From contig NZ_JAFCLS010000007.1 of the NCBI RefSeq assembly GCF_018131075.1, positions 1-64,000 on the forward strand: a DNA stretch of 64,000 nt, in the 5' to 3' direction. This DNA is from Bradyrhizobium sp. JYMT SZCCT0428. GTDB taxonomy: Bacteria > Pseudomonadota > Alphaproteobacteria > Rhizobiales > Xanthobacteraceae. Below, in pieces: positions 9,138 through 17,842 of the stretch (positions are counted from its first letter, which is position 1; the number at the start of each line of letters is the position of its first letter). The position numbers were made by a program, and so were the translations under genes. The notes beneath the pieces were generated by a model. The model had not been told where the DNA came from. It saw only the letters and a list, made by a program, of their open reading frames with translations, and did not search any database.

Positions 9138-10621
9138 TTGCAATCCGTCCCCGACATCACCGTCGCCATGAACGCCGCCAGCGCCTCGCGGTCCGCCGCC
9201 GGCATGGTCAGGCCGAGTTTGGAGCGCCGCCACAGAATATCGTCCGGGAAGCGCGCCCATTCGTGCTTCATGAGATAGCGCACTTCCGCGCCCGTCAGTT
9301 CAGGCCCGAACGCCGGGCCGAGATCGCCGCGATCCCCGGCCTCGCCAAGGATCGCCTTGACGTTCAACCCATAGGCGCCGACCAGGCGGCGGGCGTGATC
9401 CTCGCTGAGAAACCGCCAGCGCGCGCGCACCTCATCGACCTCGTTCTCGAAGCGGCTCCAGGCAAAATCGCCGCCGGGCAGCGGCGCCGCCGCAGTCCAG
9501 CGCGGCGACATCGGATAAAACGGCGTCAGGCTGGAGACGGCCCTTTCGGCGCGCAGGCGAGAGGTGGTGACGTCGCCGCCGAAGATCGTGATCAGCGGCG
9601 CCTTGCGGCGAGCGTGGTCGAAGCTCATCGCGCCGTCCCACGCTGCGCGGTTGTTCGCGGGGTTCATCACCAGGTTGGCGCCGGAAACCGTCCGCACCAC
9701 GTCGAACGGCTCGATCCGCTCGCGGAAATACCGGTTGGCGGCATCACAGAGATAAGCCACGTCCTTGGCCGCCATCGCGACAATGGCGGGATCGCCCTTG
9801 AAGGCATGGCCAACCGTACCGATCAGGGTGAAATCGCGCTCATAGGGGCTGGCGAAAATCAGCCGGCCGTCGCTGTTCTGGAATACGTAGACGTTGTCGG
9901 TGTCGAACAGGCGGCGGACGACGATCTGGCTCATCTGGATCGTGGCAAGCCTGGGTGGCGGCTGGCGCAGCACGGTCTCGGCGACGGTCGCGGTCCAGGC
10001 CCCGGTGGCGTTGACCAGCGCCCGCGCGGTCACGACCTGACGATGGCCACGATCGATCGTCACCAGCCGCCAGGTCTCGCCCCGCTCGGCGCGCGTGCAG
10101 CGGGCGCCGGTGCGGATCGCCGCCCCCCGCGCCGCCGCATCGACGGCGGTGAGCACAACCAGGCGGGAATCGTCGACGACGCAGTCGGAATATTCGAAGG
10201 CGGTTCCGAACGGCCGCTTCAGCGGATTGCCGACCGGATGGTGGGTGACGTCGACGGTGGCGGAGCGCGGCAACGGCGCGCGCGAGGCCAGCCGGTCATA
10301 CAGCAACAGCCATGACCGCAGCTGCCAGGCCGGGCGTTCGTCCGTGTGGGCCGGAATGGCAAAGCGCATCGGGCGCACCAGATGTGGCGCGATCCGGAGC
10401 CAGATGTCGCGCTCGATCAATGCCGCACGGACGCGAAGGAAGCGGCGCCGCTCAAGCCCTGCCAGATCGCCATGGACGAGCCGCGGCGAGGCCGAGGAGG
10501 CGCCCGCACCGAGATCGCCCTGCTCCAGCAGGATCACGCGCAGGCCGCGGCCGGCGGCATCGCGCGCGATGCCAACGCCGTTCAATCCCCCGCCGATGAT
10601 CGCAAGATCGTAATCCGCCAT
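9134..10621 (-). CDS. glpD: GlpD-like FAD-dependent glycerol-3-phosphate dehydrogenase
   Basis: Protein of 495 residues. GlpD oxidises glycerol-3-phosphate to dihydroxyacetone phosphate at the membrane and passes electrons to quinone. The Rossmann motif [23 protein letters not shown] is at the N terminus, and the C-terminal helical cap ([13 protein letters not shown], then [13 protein letters not shown]) is typical. One oddity is that the usual HGGLRYLE block after the dinucleotide site reads HGDLAGLE (residues 50-57). The enzyme may therefore be a divergent paralogue or have another substrate. Translation is coupled to the downstream cyclase. The start at 10621 was chosen by alignment with the family; its ribosome site is weak. 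Confidence 0.82.
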   Translation of the reverse strand: MADYDLAIIGGGLNGVGIARDAAGRGLRVILLEQGDLGAGASSASPRLVHGDLAGLERRRFLRVRAALIERDIWLRIAPHLVRPMRFAIPAHTDERPAWQLRSWLLLYDRLASRAPLPRSATVDVTHHPVGNPLKRPFGTAFEYSDCVVDDSRLVVLTAVDAAARGAAIRTGARCTRAERGETWRLVTIDRGHRQVVTARALVNATGAWTATVAETVLRQPPPRLATIQMSQIVVRRLFDTDNVYVFQNSDGRLIFASPYERDFTLIGTVGHAFKGDPAIVAMAAKDVAYLCDAANRYFRERIEPFDVVRTVSGANLVMNPANNRAAWDGAMSFDHARRKAPLITIFGGDVTTSRLRAERAVSSLTPFYPMSPRWTAAAPLPGGDFAWSRFENEVDEVRARWRFLSEDHARRLVGAYGLNVKAILGEAGDRGDLGPAFGPELTGAEVRYLMKHEWARFPDDILWRRSKLGLTMPAADREALAAFMATVMSGTDCK

Positions 10622-10671
10622 GCAACGCTTACAGTCGAGAACCGAAGTGCACGACAACATAGCGTGTTCGC

Positions 10672-10772
10672 GCGAAGTGGATACCGGTTCGCATCGCAAT
10701 CAAGCAGGTTGCGTAGACTTATCTGCGGCAAAAACGCGTCAAACAAAACGTAGAGCCTGCTCGCAGGCTCTA
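10672..10772. repeat. Intergenic repeat shared with 41323-41411
   Basis: The segment starts with a 21-base motif (10672-10692) that recurs with two changes at 41323-41343. It then has a shared AAAACGCGTCA motif and ends in an AGAGCC...GGCTCT hairpin, the same order of parts as at 41323-41411. Both copies sit at gene ends and both end in a hairpin that can act as a terminator. Confidence 0.6.
10741..10772 (-). terminator. Terminator of the GGDEF-EAL gene
   Basis: A perfect 10-base stem (TAGAGCCTGC with GCAGGCTCTA, 10751-10772) overlaps the stop codon. On the minus strand it is followed by CGTTTTGTTT, as expected for an intrinsic terminator. The hairpin is the end of the repeat at 10672-10772. 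Confidence 0.65.
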
Positions 10773-13475
10773 GCCGGTCTTGCGCGTGGACTCGATACCG
10801 TTGATGGCGTTGCGCCCGACCAGCGCGGCGTATTGCCCGATCGGCAGGGGTTTGCCGATGAAATAACCCTGCACCGCGTCGCAGCCCTCTTCCGACAGGA
10901 AGCCGAGCTGTTCCTGGGTTTCGACGCCCTCGGCGACGATCGACATTTCGAGGCCGTGGCCGAGGTCGATGACGGCGCGCACGATCGCGGCCGATTGCGG
11001 ATTGCGCCCGAGATGCATGACGAAGGCGCGGTCGATCTTGATCTTGTCGAACGGGAACGCCTGCAGGTAGCTCAGCGAGGAGTAGCCGCTGCCGAAATCG
11101 TCCATCGAGATGCGCACGCCGAGCGCCTTGAGCCGCCGCAGCAGCGCCAGGCCACGATCGAAATCCTCGATCAGCACGCCTTCGGTGATTTCGAGTTCGA
11201 GCCGATCGGGAGCCAGCCCCGTTTCGAGCAGGATCGAATGCACCAGACTGACCACATCGCCGTGCATGAACTGCGCCGGCGACAGATTGACCGCGATCTG
11301 CATCGGCACCGGCCAGGAGGCCGCCTCCCGGCAGGCTTCGCGCAGGATCCATTCGCCCATTTCGACGATCAGGCCGCTTTCTTCCGCCAGCGGAATGAAA
11401 TCGCCTGGTGACACGAAGCCGCGTACCGGATGCATCCAGCGCGCCAGCGCCTCGAAGCCGATCACCTCGCTGGTGGTAACCGTCGGACCCGAAGTGGCCT
11501 GCGGCTGGTAGTACAGCGACAATTCGCCGTTCTTGATCGCGACCGAGAGGTCCTGGTGCAGTACGCGGCGGTCGCGGATCTGCTGGTCCATCTCGGGTTC
11601 GAAGACGCTGATCGAGCCGCGCGATTTTGCTTTCGCCCGGAACAGCGCCGCGCCGGAATTGGCGAGCAGGGCTGCCGCGTCCGACCCGTTGTGCGGAAAT
11701 ACCGAGATGCCCGTGGTGGCACCGGCCCGAACCGGCTTGCCGTCGATGTGGAATTCCTTCGCCAGCGCGATCGCGACCTGCTCGGCAAGCGCGATGCCAG
11801 CGGAGGGCTGTTTGCCGTCGATGATCAACCCGAACTCGTCGCCGCCGAGCCGGGCCACCACGCCGCCGCGGGCGCAGTCCTGCAGGCGCTGGGCGACCTC
11901 GGTCAGCACCTTGTCGCCCATCGCGTGACCGAACACGTCGTTCACTTCCTTCAGCCCGTCGAGGTCGATGCAGAGCACCGCGAATTCCTCTTCGGTACCC
12001 TCGCAGGCCTCGATCATCTGGGCCAGCGCCTGCAGGAAGGCGGCGCGGTTCGGCAGATCGGTCAGGCCGTCATGATAGGCCATGTGCGCCATCCGCGACT
12101 CGGTCTGACGGCGATCGGTGACGTCCTCATGGGTCTTGATCAGATATTGCGGCTCACCGGCATCATCGAGCACCGTCATCCGGCGGGTCAGGAACAGCCG
12201 CAGGCCATCCTTGGTCGAGATCGGGTGTTCCTCGGTCAGAAGGCCGCGCTTCTTGATCGCCGCCTCGTCGCGCGCGATGATCAGCTTGGCTTCCCGCGGA
12301 TTGAAGATATCGGCAGCCGTCAGTCCGGTGGCGTCCTCGCGGCGGCGGTTGAGGATGGTTTCGGCGCTGCGGTTGGCGAGCAGGTATTTTCCGTCCGAGA
12401 CGCGCTCGACGATCAGCGAGACCGGAATGTTGTCGACCACGAGTTCGAGGAACTTCTTGGTACTCTCCAGCTCGCGCGACAACGAGCGGCGGTCGGTGAC
12501 GTCATCGAACAGTGCGATCAGGAATTCGGGCTGGTTGTTCTCATCGCGCGCGATCACGCGGTTGGAAGCGAGGACGCGCTTCTCGGAGCCGCGCTCGACT
12601 TCGAACTCGGTGCGGTGGTAGCCTTCCGGCGCCTTCAGCGCCGACTGGTCCGCGATGTCGATCGTGCGTGCGGTTTCGGGTTGGAATATCTCGTCGGCGC
12701 GCTTGCCGACGATATGGTCGCGCGAGAAGCGCGAGAAACGCTCGAATGCGCGGTTGGCAAAAATATAGCGGCCGTCCTCGATGTTCTTGGCGGCGACGCA
12801 GACCGGAACGTTGTCGAGCACCGATTCCAGGAACTGCGTGGTCGACGCCAGCTTGCGCGAAAGTTTGCGCTGCTCGGTGCAATCCTCATGGGTCGCGACC
12901 GACCCGCCATTCGGCAGGCGGAAATACTTGACCAGAACCGATTTGCCGTTTGGCAGTTCGGTGATCAGGCCGTCCGCGGTAGCGGCCTGGGCATAGAATT
13001 CGTCGACGGTGACATCCAGTGCGCCGCGCCTGCGCCGCTCTTCCAGCAATTCCGGCCCGGTCATGTTGCGGGGAATGTCCGAGCGGACCAGGCCATAGAT
13101 TTCGAGATAGCGGTCGTTGCTGAAGATGATGCGCTGACGGGCGTCGGTCATCACCACGCCCTGGCTGAGATTGTTCAGGGCTGAGCTGACGAAGGCACTG
13201 CGCCGGAGTTGCGAGCGCTTGACCCGGCGCAGCGCCGACAGCACCCATAGCGCGGCCGCTGCCAGAAACGATACGACCACGATGCCGCCGATCAGCATCT
13301 CCCAGATCATGTTGGGGTCGACTTCACCGAAATAGCCCGACGGCGCCAAGCCGCCGGAAACGGCCGGCGCGGCCCATGCCAATCCGTACGGCGCAGAGGT
13401 GGCGAGCAGACACACGAGGGCCAGCGCCGGAATCGAATCCCTCCCGCCTGCCTGCCAATTCTTGCCAGCCATCAT
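10770..13475 (-). CDS. Membrane PAS-PAS-PAS-GGDEF-EAL protein (c-di-GMP turnover)
   Basis: Protein of 901 residues. It has an N-terminal hydrophobic signal/anchor (15-35), a second membrane helix (about 58-82) and three PAS-like sensor domains (roughly 95-210, 215-345 and 350-465). A GGDEF domain follows with intact GGDEF near residue 544, then an EAL domain with FEALARW near 670 and DDFGSGYSSL near 790. Both catalytic signatures are intact, so it may make and break c-di-GMP. In most such hybrids one activity dominates. No RxxD inhibitory site lies five residues before GGDEF. Two adjacent ATG codons are possible starts (13475, 13472). Confidence 0.9.
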   Translation of the reverse strand: MMAGKNWQAGGRDSIPALALVCLLATSAPYGLAWAAPAVSGGLAPSGYFGEVDPNMIWEMLIGGIVVVSFLAAAALWVLSALRRVKRSQLRRSAFVSSALNNLSQGVVMTDARQRIIFSNDRYLEIYGLVRSDIPRNMTGPELLEERRRRGALDVTVDEFYAQAATADGLITELPNGKSVLVKYFRLPNGGSVATHEDCTEQRKLSRKLASTTQFLESVLDNVPVCVAAKNIEDGRYIFANRAFERFSRFSRDHIVGKRADEIFQPETARTIDIADQSALKAPEGYHRTEFEVERGSEKRVLASNRVIARDENNQPEFLIALFDDVTDRRSLSRELESTKKFLELVVDNIPVSLIVERVSDGKYLLANRSAETILNRRREDATGLTAADIFNPREAKLIIARDEAAIKKRGLLTEEHPISTKDGLRLFLTRRMTVLDDAGEPQYLIKTHEDVTDRRQTESRMAHMAYHDGLTDLPNRAAFLQALAQMIEACEGTEEEFAVLCIDLDGLKEVNDVFGHAMGDKVLTEVAQRLQDCARGGVVARLGGDEFGLIIDGKQPSAGIALAEQVAIALAKEFHIDGKPVRAGATTGISVFPHNGSDAAALLANSGAALFRAKAKSRGSISVFEPEMDQQIRDRRVLHQDLSVAIKNGELSLYYQPQATSGPTVTTSEVIGFEALARWMHPVRGFVSPGDFIPLAEESGLIVEMGEWILREACREAASWPVPMQIAVNLSPAQFMHGDVVSLVHSILLETGLAPDRLELEITEGVLIEDFDRGLALLRRLKALGVRISMDDFGSGYSSLSYLQAFPFDKIKIDRAFVMHLGRNPQSAAIVRAVIDLGHGLEMSIVAEGVETQEQLGFLSEEGCDAVQGYFIGKPLPIGQYAALVGRNAINGIESTRKTG

Positions 13476-13733
13476 TCACCCGCGGATTTCCGGGCGGAGT
13501 GTCTGGCTTGACGGGTTTGGATCGGGTAAACGCCTACCCTTGCAACCGGAAAATGCGACTCAAATTACGGCAATTGCCCTGACATGATTAATGCTTCACT
13601 AACAGGATGGGACCTCAGGGCATATGTCGAGGCAATCCAACGGGTTGTTGGGGCATACTTCTGAACGAAACGATAATACAACAAGCGCACCGCGGGCATG
13701 ATCCCGCGCCAAATTTCCGGGCCTGAAGCGTAC

Positions 13734-14837
13734 ATGGACAAGGTCGATTGCGTCGTCATCGGAGCGGGAGTGATCGGGCTCGCGATCGCGCGGCGGCTCG
13801 CCCAGCACGGCCGCGAAGTCATCGTGCTGGAGGCGGCCGAGGGCATCGGCACCATCACCTCATCGCGCAACAGCGAAGTGATCCACGCCGGTATCTATTA
13901 CCGCGCCGGCAGCCTGATGGCGCAGATGTGCGTCAGTGGCAAACGGGCGCTCTACCAATATTGCCGCGACCACGGCATACCGCATCGCAATTGCGGCAAG
14001 CTGATCGTCGCGACGACACCTGCGGAAACAGAGAAGCTGCAATCGATCCGCGCCCATGCCGAAGCCAATGGCGTCGACGACATGCAGCTTCTGACCGGCG
14101 AAGCGGCGCGCGCACTCGAGCCGGCGCTGAATTGCGATGCGGCCCTGCTCTCGCCGTCGACCGGCATCATCGACAGCCACGCCTACATGCTGGCGCTGCG
14201 CGGTGACGCCGAGGAAGCTGGTGCCGCCTACGCGTTTTACACGCCGCTGCTGCGCGCCCGGGCAAACGCGGGCAGGATCGAAATCGAGACGGGCGGCGAT
14301 GCGCCGATGGTTCTGGAATGCAACCTGCTGGTCAACGCAGCGGGATTGGGCGCGCCTTCGGTCGCGCGCAGCATCGAGGGCATGCCGATCGAGTTGATAC
14401 CGCCGGCGTATCTCGCCAAGGGCAATTATTTCAGCTGCAGCGCGCGGGCGCCGTTTTCACGGCTGATCTATCCGGTGCCGGAGCCCGGCGGGCTTGGCGT
14501 ACACCTCACCCTCGACATGGCTGGACAAGCGCGCTTCGGTCCGGACGTCGAGTGGGTCGAGAGCATCGATTACGCCGTCGACCCGGCCCGTGCCGACAGG
14601 TTCTATCCCGCGATCCGGCGCTATTGGCCGACGCTGCCGGACGGGGCGCTGATGCCGAGCTATTCCGGAATCCGACCCAAGATCGTGCCACCTGCGGTTG
14701 CCACGCAGGATTTCCTGATCCAGGGACCGCGCGCGCACGGCGTCACTGGACTGATCAACCTGTTCGGCATCGAATCGCCGGGACTGACGTCGTCCCTGGC
14801 GATCGCTGATCATGTTGGTGAATTGGCAGAACAGTAA
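13734..14837 (+). CDS. FAD-dependent oxidoreductase, L-2-hydroxyglutarate oxidase-like
   Basis: Protein of 367 residues in the D-amino-acid oxidase (DAO) superfamily. The N terminus has the FAD motif [19 protein letters not shown]. The next block ([15 protein letters not shown]) and the C-terminal GIRPKIVPP with [16 protein letters not shown] match the L-2-hydroxyglutarate dehydrogenase/oxidase (LhgO, L2HGDH) group. It may remove L-2-hydroxyglutarate or a similar 2-hydroxy acid using quinone or oxygen. The exact substrate is not shown by sequence. The start at 13734 is the last ATG before the Rossmann strand. It has no operon partners. Confidence 0.82.
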   Translation: MDKVDCVVIGAGVIGLAIARRLAQHGREVIVLEAAEGIGTITSSRNSEVIHAGIYYRAGSLMAQMCVSGKRALYQYCRDHGIPHRNCGKLIVATTPAETEKLQSIRAHAEANGVDDMQLLTGEAARALEPALNCDAALLSPSTGIIDSHAYMLALRGDAEEAGAAYAFYTPLLRARANAGRIEIETGGDAPMVLECNLLVNAAGLGAPSVARSIEGMPIELIPPAYLAKGNYFSCSARAPFSRLIYPVPEPGGLGVHLTLDMAGQARFGPDVEWVESIDYAVDPARADRFYPAIRRYWPTLPDGALMPSYSGIRPKIVPPAVATQDFLIQGPRAHGVTGLINLFGIESPGLTSSLAIADHVGELAEQ

Positions 14838-14938
14838 GCGATAAATACAAGATAATTTCGCAATACAACCTATACGGATGAGCGCATCAGCGCCCATCCG
14901 ATGGTGAATTACGTTTCGCTATTCTGCTGGAGACCGGT

Positions 14939-15124
14939 TTAGTGGACCGTATCGCTGGCGGTTTGTTTCAACCGCTCGATCTCGTCCTTGACCATCAACT
15001 TGCGGCGCTTCAACTCGACAATGTGCAGGTCGTCTGTGGAAAGGTGCACGAGCGCTTCGTGCAATTCGTTTTCGAGGATCTTGTGTTTGCGTTCAAGTTC
15101 AACAAGATGCGCCTGTAGAGCCAT
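14939..15124 (-). CDS. DUF465 (YdcH-like) small coiled-coil protein
   Basis: 61 residues, strongly charged and helical (HLVELERKHKILENELHEAL, then LKRRKLMVKDEIERLK), matching the DUF465/YdcH family. The ATG at 15124 has a strong GAGGAG site. Its function is not established. It is divergent from a second member of the same kind about 240 bases away. Confidence 0.85.
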   Translation of the reverse strand: MALQAHLVELERKHKILENELHEALVHLSTDDLHIVELKRRKLMVKDEIERLKQTASDTVH

Positions 15125-15362
15125 ACGAAATCTCCTCGGTGGGTGAAACCTCAGATTCGATCCGGACGAAGGAGTGTACACCAGCCGCCGAATCTGTCGA
15201 TGGCTATCCAGAATCGGGGCTCTCATTTTTCGGATTTATCTGTAACCAATCGTGACTATGGAACCGGGTCAGCTTGCGGACCGGCCCCGCAGGGACGATA
15301 TTTCGCTGGCGGCTTCGCAAGCCGTCTACAACCACATCGTGCTTTTGCAGTTAGCGTACGCC

Positions 15363-15569
15363 ATGACCAACGAAGATGAGCGCGAGCTCGTAAACGAGCT
15401 TGCCCGGCTGCAGCAGGAGCATCGCGATCTCGATGCGGCGATCGACGCGCTGCATCAGTCGCCGGCGCCGGATCTGCTGCGGCTGCAGCGGCTGAAGAAG
15501 CGCAAGCTGCAATTGCGCGACCGCATCGCCTTCATCGAAGATCAGATCACGCCTGATATCATTGCCTGA
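15363..15569 (+). CDS. DUF465-like small coiled-coil protein
   Basis: 68 residues from the ATG at 15363, with the same helical charged pattern as the gene at 14939-15124 (ERELVNELARLQQEHRDLD, then RLQRLKKRKLQLRDRIAFIED). The start is uncertain. The frame is open with coding-like codon use back to an ATG at 15258 and a GTG at 15252, which would add 35-37 residues. No start has a clear ribosome site. I chose 15363 because it matches the usual family length. Function unknown. Confidence 0.7.
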   Translation: MTNEDERELVNELARLQQEHRDLDAAIDALHQSPAPDLLRLQRLKKRKLQLRDRIAFIEDQITPDIIA

Positions 15570-15821
15570 TCGCAGGGCCTGATCGTAGAACCTGATCGCG
15601 CTGGCACCGGATGCTGCGGAGGACAAGCCGCACAGCCTGGCTGCCGCCGATCGGTTCGCCCGGCAGGTGCGAGTTTTTTTCGGAACGGCGCCCGCCTGCG
15701 GCAAATCCCTTTTCCCCGACATCCACAAGGCGCCGCGGTTGCCACGAATTTTCAGGGCCGCGATCGCGTCGCCGGCAGCCAGTTGAGCGCGGGAAAACGA
15801 ATTTTCGCGCACGCTCTTTGC
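15570..15821. other. Non-coding stretch before the LexA-box promoter
   Basis: About 250 bases with no supportable gene on either strand. Short repeats of CTGATCG lie just after the DUF465-like stop. Nothing else is recognised before the promoter at 15822. Confidence 0.5.
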
Positions 15822-15850
15822 TTGACTCTAATAGAACAAAAGAGGAACAT
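15822..15850 (+). promoter_or_regulatory. Promoter with LexA (SOS) box
   Basis: The sequence GAAC-N7-GAAC (15834-15848, spacer AAAAGAG) is a perfect match to the alphaproteobacterial LexA operator GTTC-N7-GTTC read on the other strand. It overlaps a plausible promoter: TTGACT at 15822-15827, a 17-base spacer, and GAACAT at 15845-15850 as a weak -10. The next gene starts 33 bases later. The box match is seen directly; LexA control is inferred. Confidence 0.7.
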
Positions 15851-15882
15851 ATCTCCCTGCCGCCAGCAAAGGGAGTTTTGTC

Positions 15883-16095
15883 ATGTCCGCACCACCGTCC
15901 CTGTCCGACAACAGCCGCTACGAGCAAGCCTGCGATCAGGCGATCGCGATGTGCGACGGCAATCTGCGCTCGACCATCAAGGCGCTGATCATGGCCAACG
16001 AATATCTGGAAGCCGAGCTGGAGGAACTGCAGGCGGCGATATCCGCCGGCTGCGTACCAACCCAAACCTTGCGCACCAGCAGCACTGCTGCCTGA
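15883..16095 (+). CDS. Small protein behind a LexA box, function unknown
   Basis: 70 residues with a predicted helical core (YEQACDQAIAMCDGNLRSTI, then MANEYLEAELEELQAAIS) and a disordered Ser/Thr tail. The ATG follows GGGAG. It has no signal peptide and no membrane helix. I recognise it only as the type of small protein seen in related rhizobia; no function is assigned. It is first in a two-gene unit with 16116-16370 and lies just after a LexA-type operator. A role in the DNA-damage response, such as a checkpoint or repair accessory, is therefore a reasonable guess, no more. Confidence 0.78.
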   Translation: MSAPPSLSDNSRYEQACDQAIAMCDGNLRSTIKALIMANEYLEAELEELQAAISAGCVPTQTLRTSSTAA

Positions 16096-16115
16096 GCAGC
16101 AAAACCGGAGCGACA

Positions 16116-16370
16116 ATGATGGCCGATGTCACCTATTACGTTGCATTGCCATTCCTGCAGGACGATGACGGCTCGCCGGTCGCTGGCGCGGCTGAGGAGT
16201 GCCAGAGTCCGACTACCGCGCTGCGCCGCGCCGAGATCCTGTCGCGAGCCCCCGGCAGCATCGGCGCAGTCGCGTTCAGCCGCAGCGGCGATCCCATGAT
16301 CGGCGAATTCGGCGACGCGCAATTGCTGCGGAAGTTCGGCAACGTGCCGGAAGATTTGAGCGGGCTTTGA
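16116..16370 (+). CDS. Small conserved hypothetical protein, second gene of LexA-box unit
   Basis: 84 residues (or 83 from the next ATG), beginning MMADVTYYVALPFLQDDDG and containing GAVAFSRSGDPMIGEFGDA, then LLRKFGNVPEDL near the end. It looks like a small mixed alpha/beta protein with no membrane segment. The ribosome site is GGAG, and the start lies 20 bases after the previous stop, so both are likely on one transcript. Function unknown. A palindromic repeat follows it. Confidence 0.75.
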   Translation: MMADVTYYVALPFLQDDDGSPVAGAAEECQSPTTALRRAEILSRAPGSIGAVAFSRSGDPMIGEFGDAQLLRKFGNVPEDLSGL

Positions 16371-16385
16371 CCGTTTGCGAGCATT

Positions 16386-16513
16386 CGTAAGGTGGGCAAA
16401 GCCAACGGGTCGCGCGAATGCGCGACCGATGACAGGCTCCGCGTGCCCACCATTCAGTGCGATGATCAAAGATGGTGGGCACGGCGCAAGTGCGCGCCTT
16501 TGCCCACCCTACG
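16386..16513. repeat. Palindromic intergenic repeat, copy 1
   Basis: The 16-base arms at 16386-16401 and 16498-16513 are inverted with one mismatch, and further inner palindromes lie between them. Bases 16403-16443 match 41867-41907 at 39 of 41 positions, although the outer arms of the two copies differ. It is a mobile or REP-like family element between two converging genes. Confidence 0.8.
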
Positions 16514-16521
16514 AACTCCGT

Positions 16522-17202
16522 TCACGCCTCATGCCGCCGCTGCGCCTTGCGGATGTACATCGCGCTGTCGGCCTCTTCCAGCGCGCGGCCCAATTCCGCG
16601 TGAGGACCCAGGATCGCGACTCCGGCGGAGGCGCCCGCGGTAACGGTGCTGCCACCAAACACAAAGGTAAGGCGATCGATCGTCCCCTCCAGCAACGCCG
16701 CCTTGGCCCTGGCATCGGTTTCGCTGAGATTCCACAACAGCAACGCGAACTCGTCGCCGCCGAGCCGGCCGATCACGTCAGATGCGCGCACATGAGCCAG
16801 CAGCGTCTTCACGATGGCCTTGAGCACCTCGTCGCCGGCGGCATGACCGAAAGCGTCGTTGATCGGCTTCAGGCGGTCGACGTCGAGCACGATCAGGGCG
16901 CCACTTGCGTGGTAACGCTTGATGAAGGCGATCGCGCGGTGCAATTCGCGCTCAAAACCGCGCCGGTTCGGAATATCCAGCAGGAAGTCGGTATCGGCCG
17001 AGGCCTGCAGCTCCTCGATTCGTGCCCGAGCCCGCGCCAATTGCGTCTTGAGCCGGCGGATCGTCGATTTGGGGTCAACGGACGGAGCCGGGGACGGGCT
17101 TGCGGACTTGCGGATCCCGCGCGGCGCGGCTTTTGGTCCTGCCGGGGCCGTTTTCGGGCGTTTTGCGGTTCCCGCAGCCGCCACCCTGGTTTTCTTCTTC
17201 AT
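16522..17202 (-). CDS. Soluble diguanylate cyclase (GGDEF)
   Basis: 226 residues that should make c-di-GMP from two GTP. The first 45 residues are basic and Ala/Pro-rich (KKKTRV, AKRPKTAPAGPK) and probably disordered. A short coiled coil (48-68) then leads into the GGDEF domain from about residue 70. The signature GGDEF is intact at 148-152, and an RxxD inhibitory site (RASD, 139-142) lies five residues before it, so product inhibition is expected. The start has an AGGGAAGG site. No sensor domain is present. Confidence 0.9.
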   Translation of the reverse strand: MKKKTRVAAAGTAKRPKTAPAGPKAAPRGIRKSASPSPAPSVDPKSTIRRLKTQLARARARIEELQASADTDFLLDIPNRRGFERELHRAIAFIKRYHASGALIVLDVDRLKPINDAFGHAAGDEVLKAIVKTLLAHVRASDVIGRLGGDEFALLLWNLSETDARAKAALLEGTIDRLTFVFGGSTVTAGASAGVAILGPHAELGRALEEADSAMYIRKAQRRHEA

Positions 17203-17353
17203 GACCTTCCCTGTGCAGGCATGCGTATGAAGGCTTGCCCGGATTCACCAAGACAGGATAGTCCATTCCTAATCCCTTGCCATGCCTTGGATGACGCCCG
17301 GGCCGCCCCTATAATCGGCCTATGTTTCTGGATTCCCCGATAGAATTGACGAG

Positions 17354-17842
17354 ATGACCGCACCGATCGCCATAATTATGGGAAGCCAGTCGGACTGGGA
17401 GACCATGCACCACGCCGCCGACACGCTGGCGGCGCTCGGGGTCGACTGCGAAAAACGCATCGTCTCGGCCCATCGCACACCCGACCGGCTGTTTGCTTTC
17501 GCCAAGGGCGCCAAGGCGGCCGGCTTCAAGATCATTATCGCCGGCGCCGGGGGTGCGGCGCATCTGCCGGGCATGGCGGCGGCGCTGACCGAGCTCCCGG
17601 TGTTCGGCGTTCCCGTCGAATCCAAGGCACTGTCCGGCCTCGATTCGCTCTATTCGATCGTGCAGATGCCCGCGGGCGTCCCTGTCGGCACCCTTGCGAT
17701 CGGCAAGGCCGGCGCGATCAACGCCGCCCTGCTCGCCGCCAGCGTATTGGCGCTGAACGATCCGGCGCTGGCGACGCGCCTGGCCGCCTGGCGCAAGCAG
17801 CAGACCGATGCGGTCAAAGAGCGGCCGGAGGGCTTGGCGTGA
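17354..17842 (+). CDS. purE: 5-(carboxyamino)imidazole ribonucleotide mutase PurE
   Basis: 162 residues, class I PurE. It converts N5-CAIR to CAIR in purine synthesis. The family blocks are [33 protein letters not shown] and [12 protein letters not shown] followed by the [20 protein letters not shown] loop. The active-site Ser, Asp and His are present. It is followed directly by purK with a GTGA overlap, as in many bacteria. Confidence 0.97.
   Translation: MTAPIAIIMGSQSDWETMHHAADTLAALGVDCEKRIVSAHRTPDRLFAFAKGAKAAGFKIIIAGAGGAAHLPGMAAALTELPVFGVPVESKALSGLDSLYSIVQMPAGVPVGTLAIGKAGAINAALLAASVLALNDPALATRLAAWRKQQTDAVKERPEGLA

Noticed and set aside
15258..15362. N-terminal extension of the DUF465-like protein
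   Set aside because: The frame is open and codon use looks possible, but there is no ribosome site and the family proteins are normally near 68 residues. Left as an alternative start.
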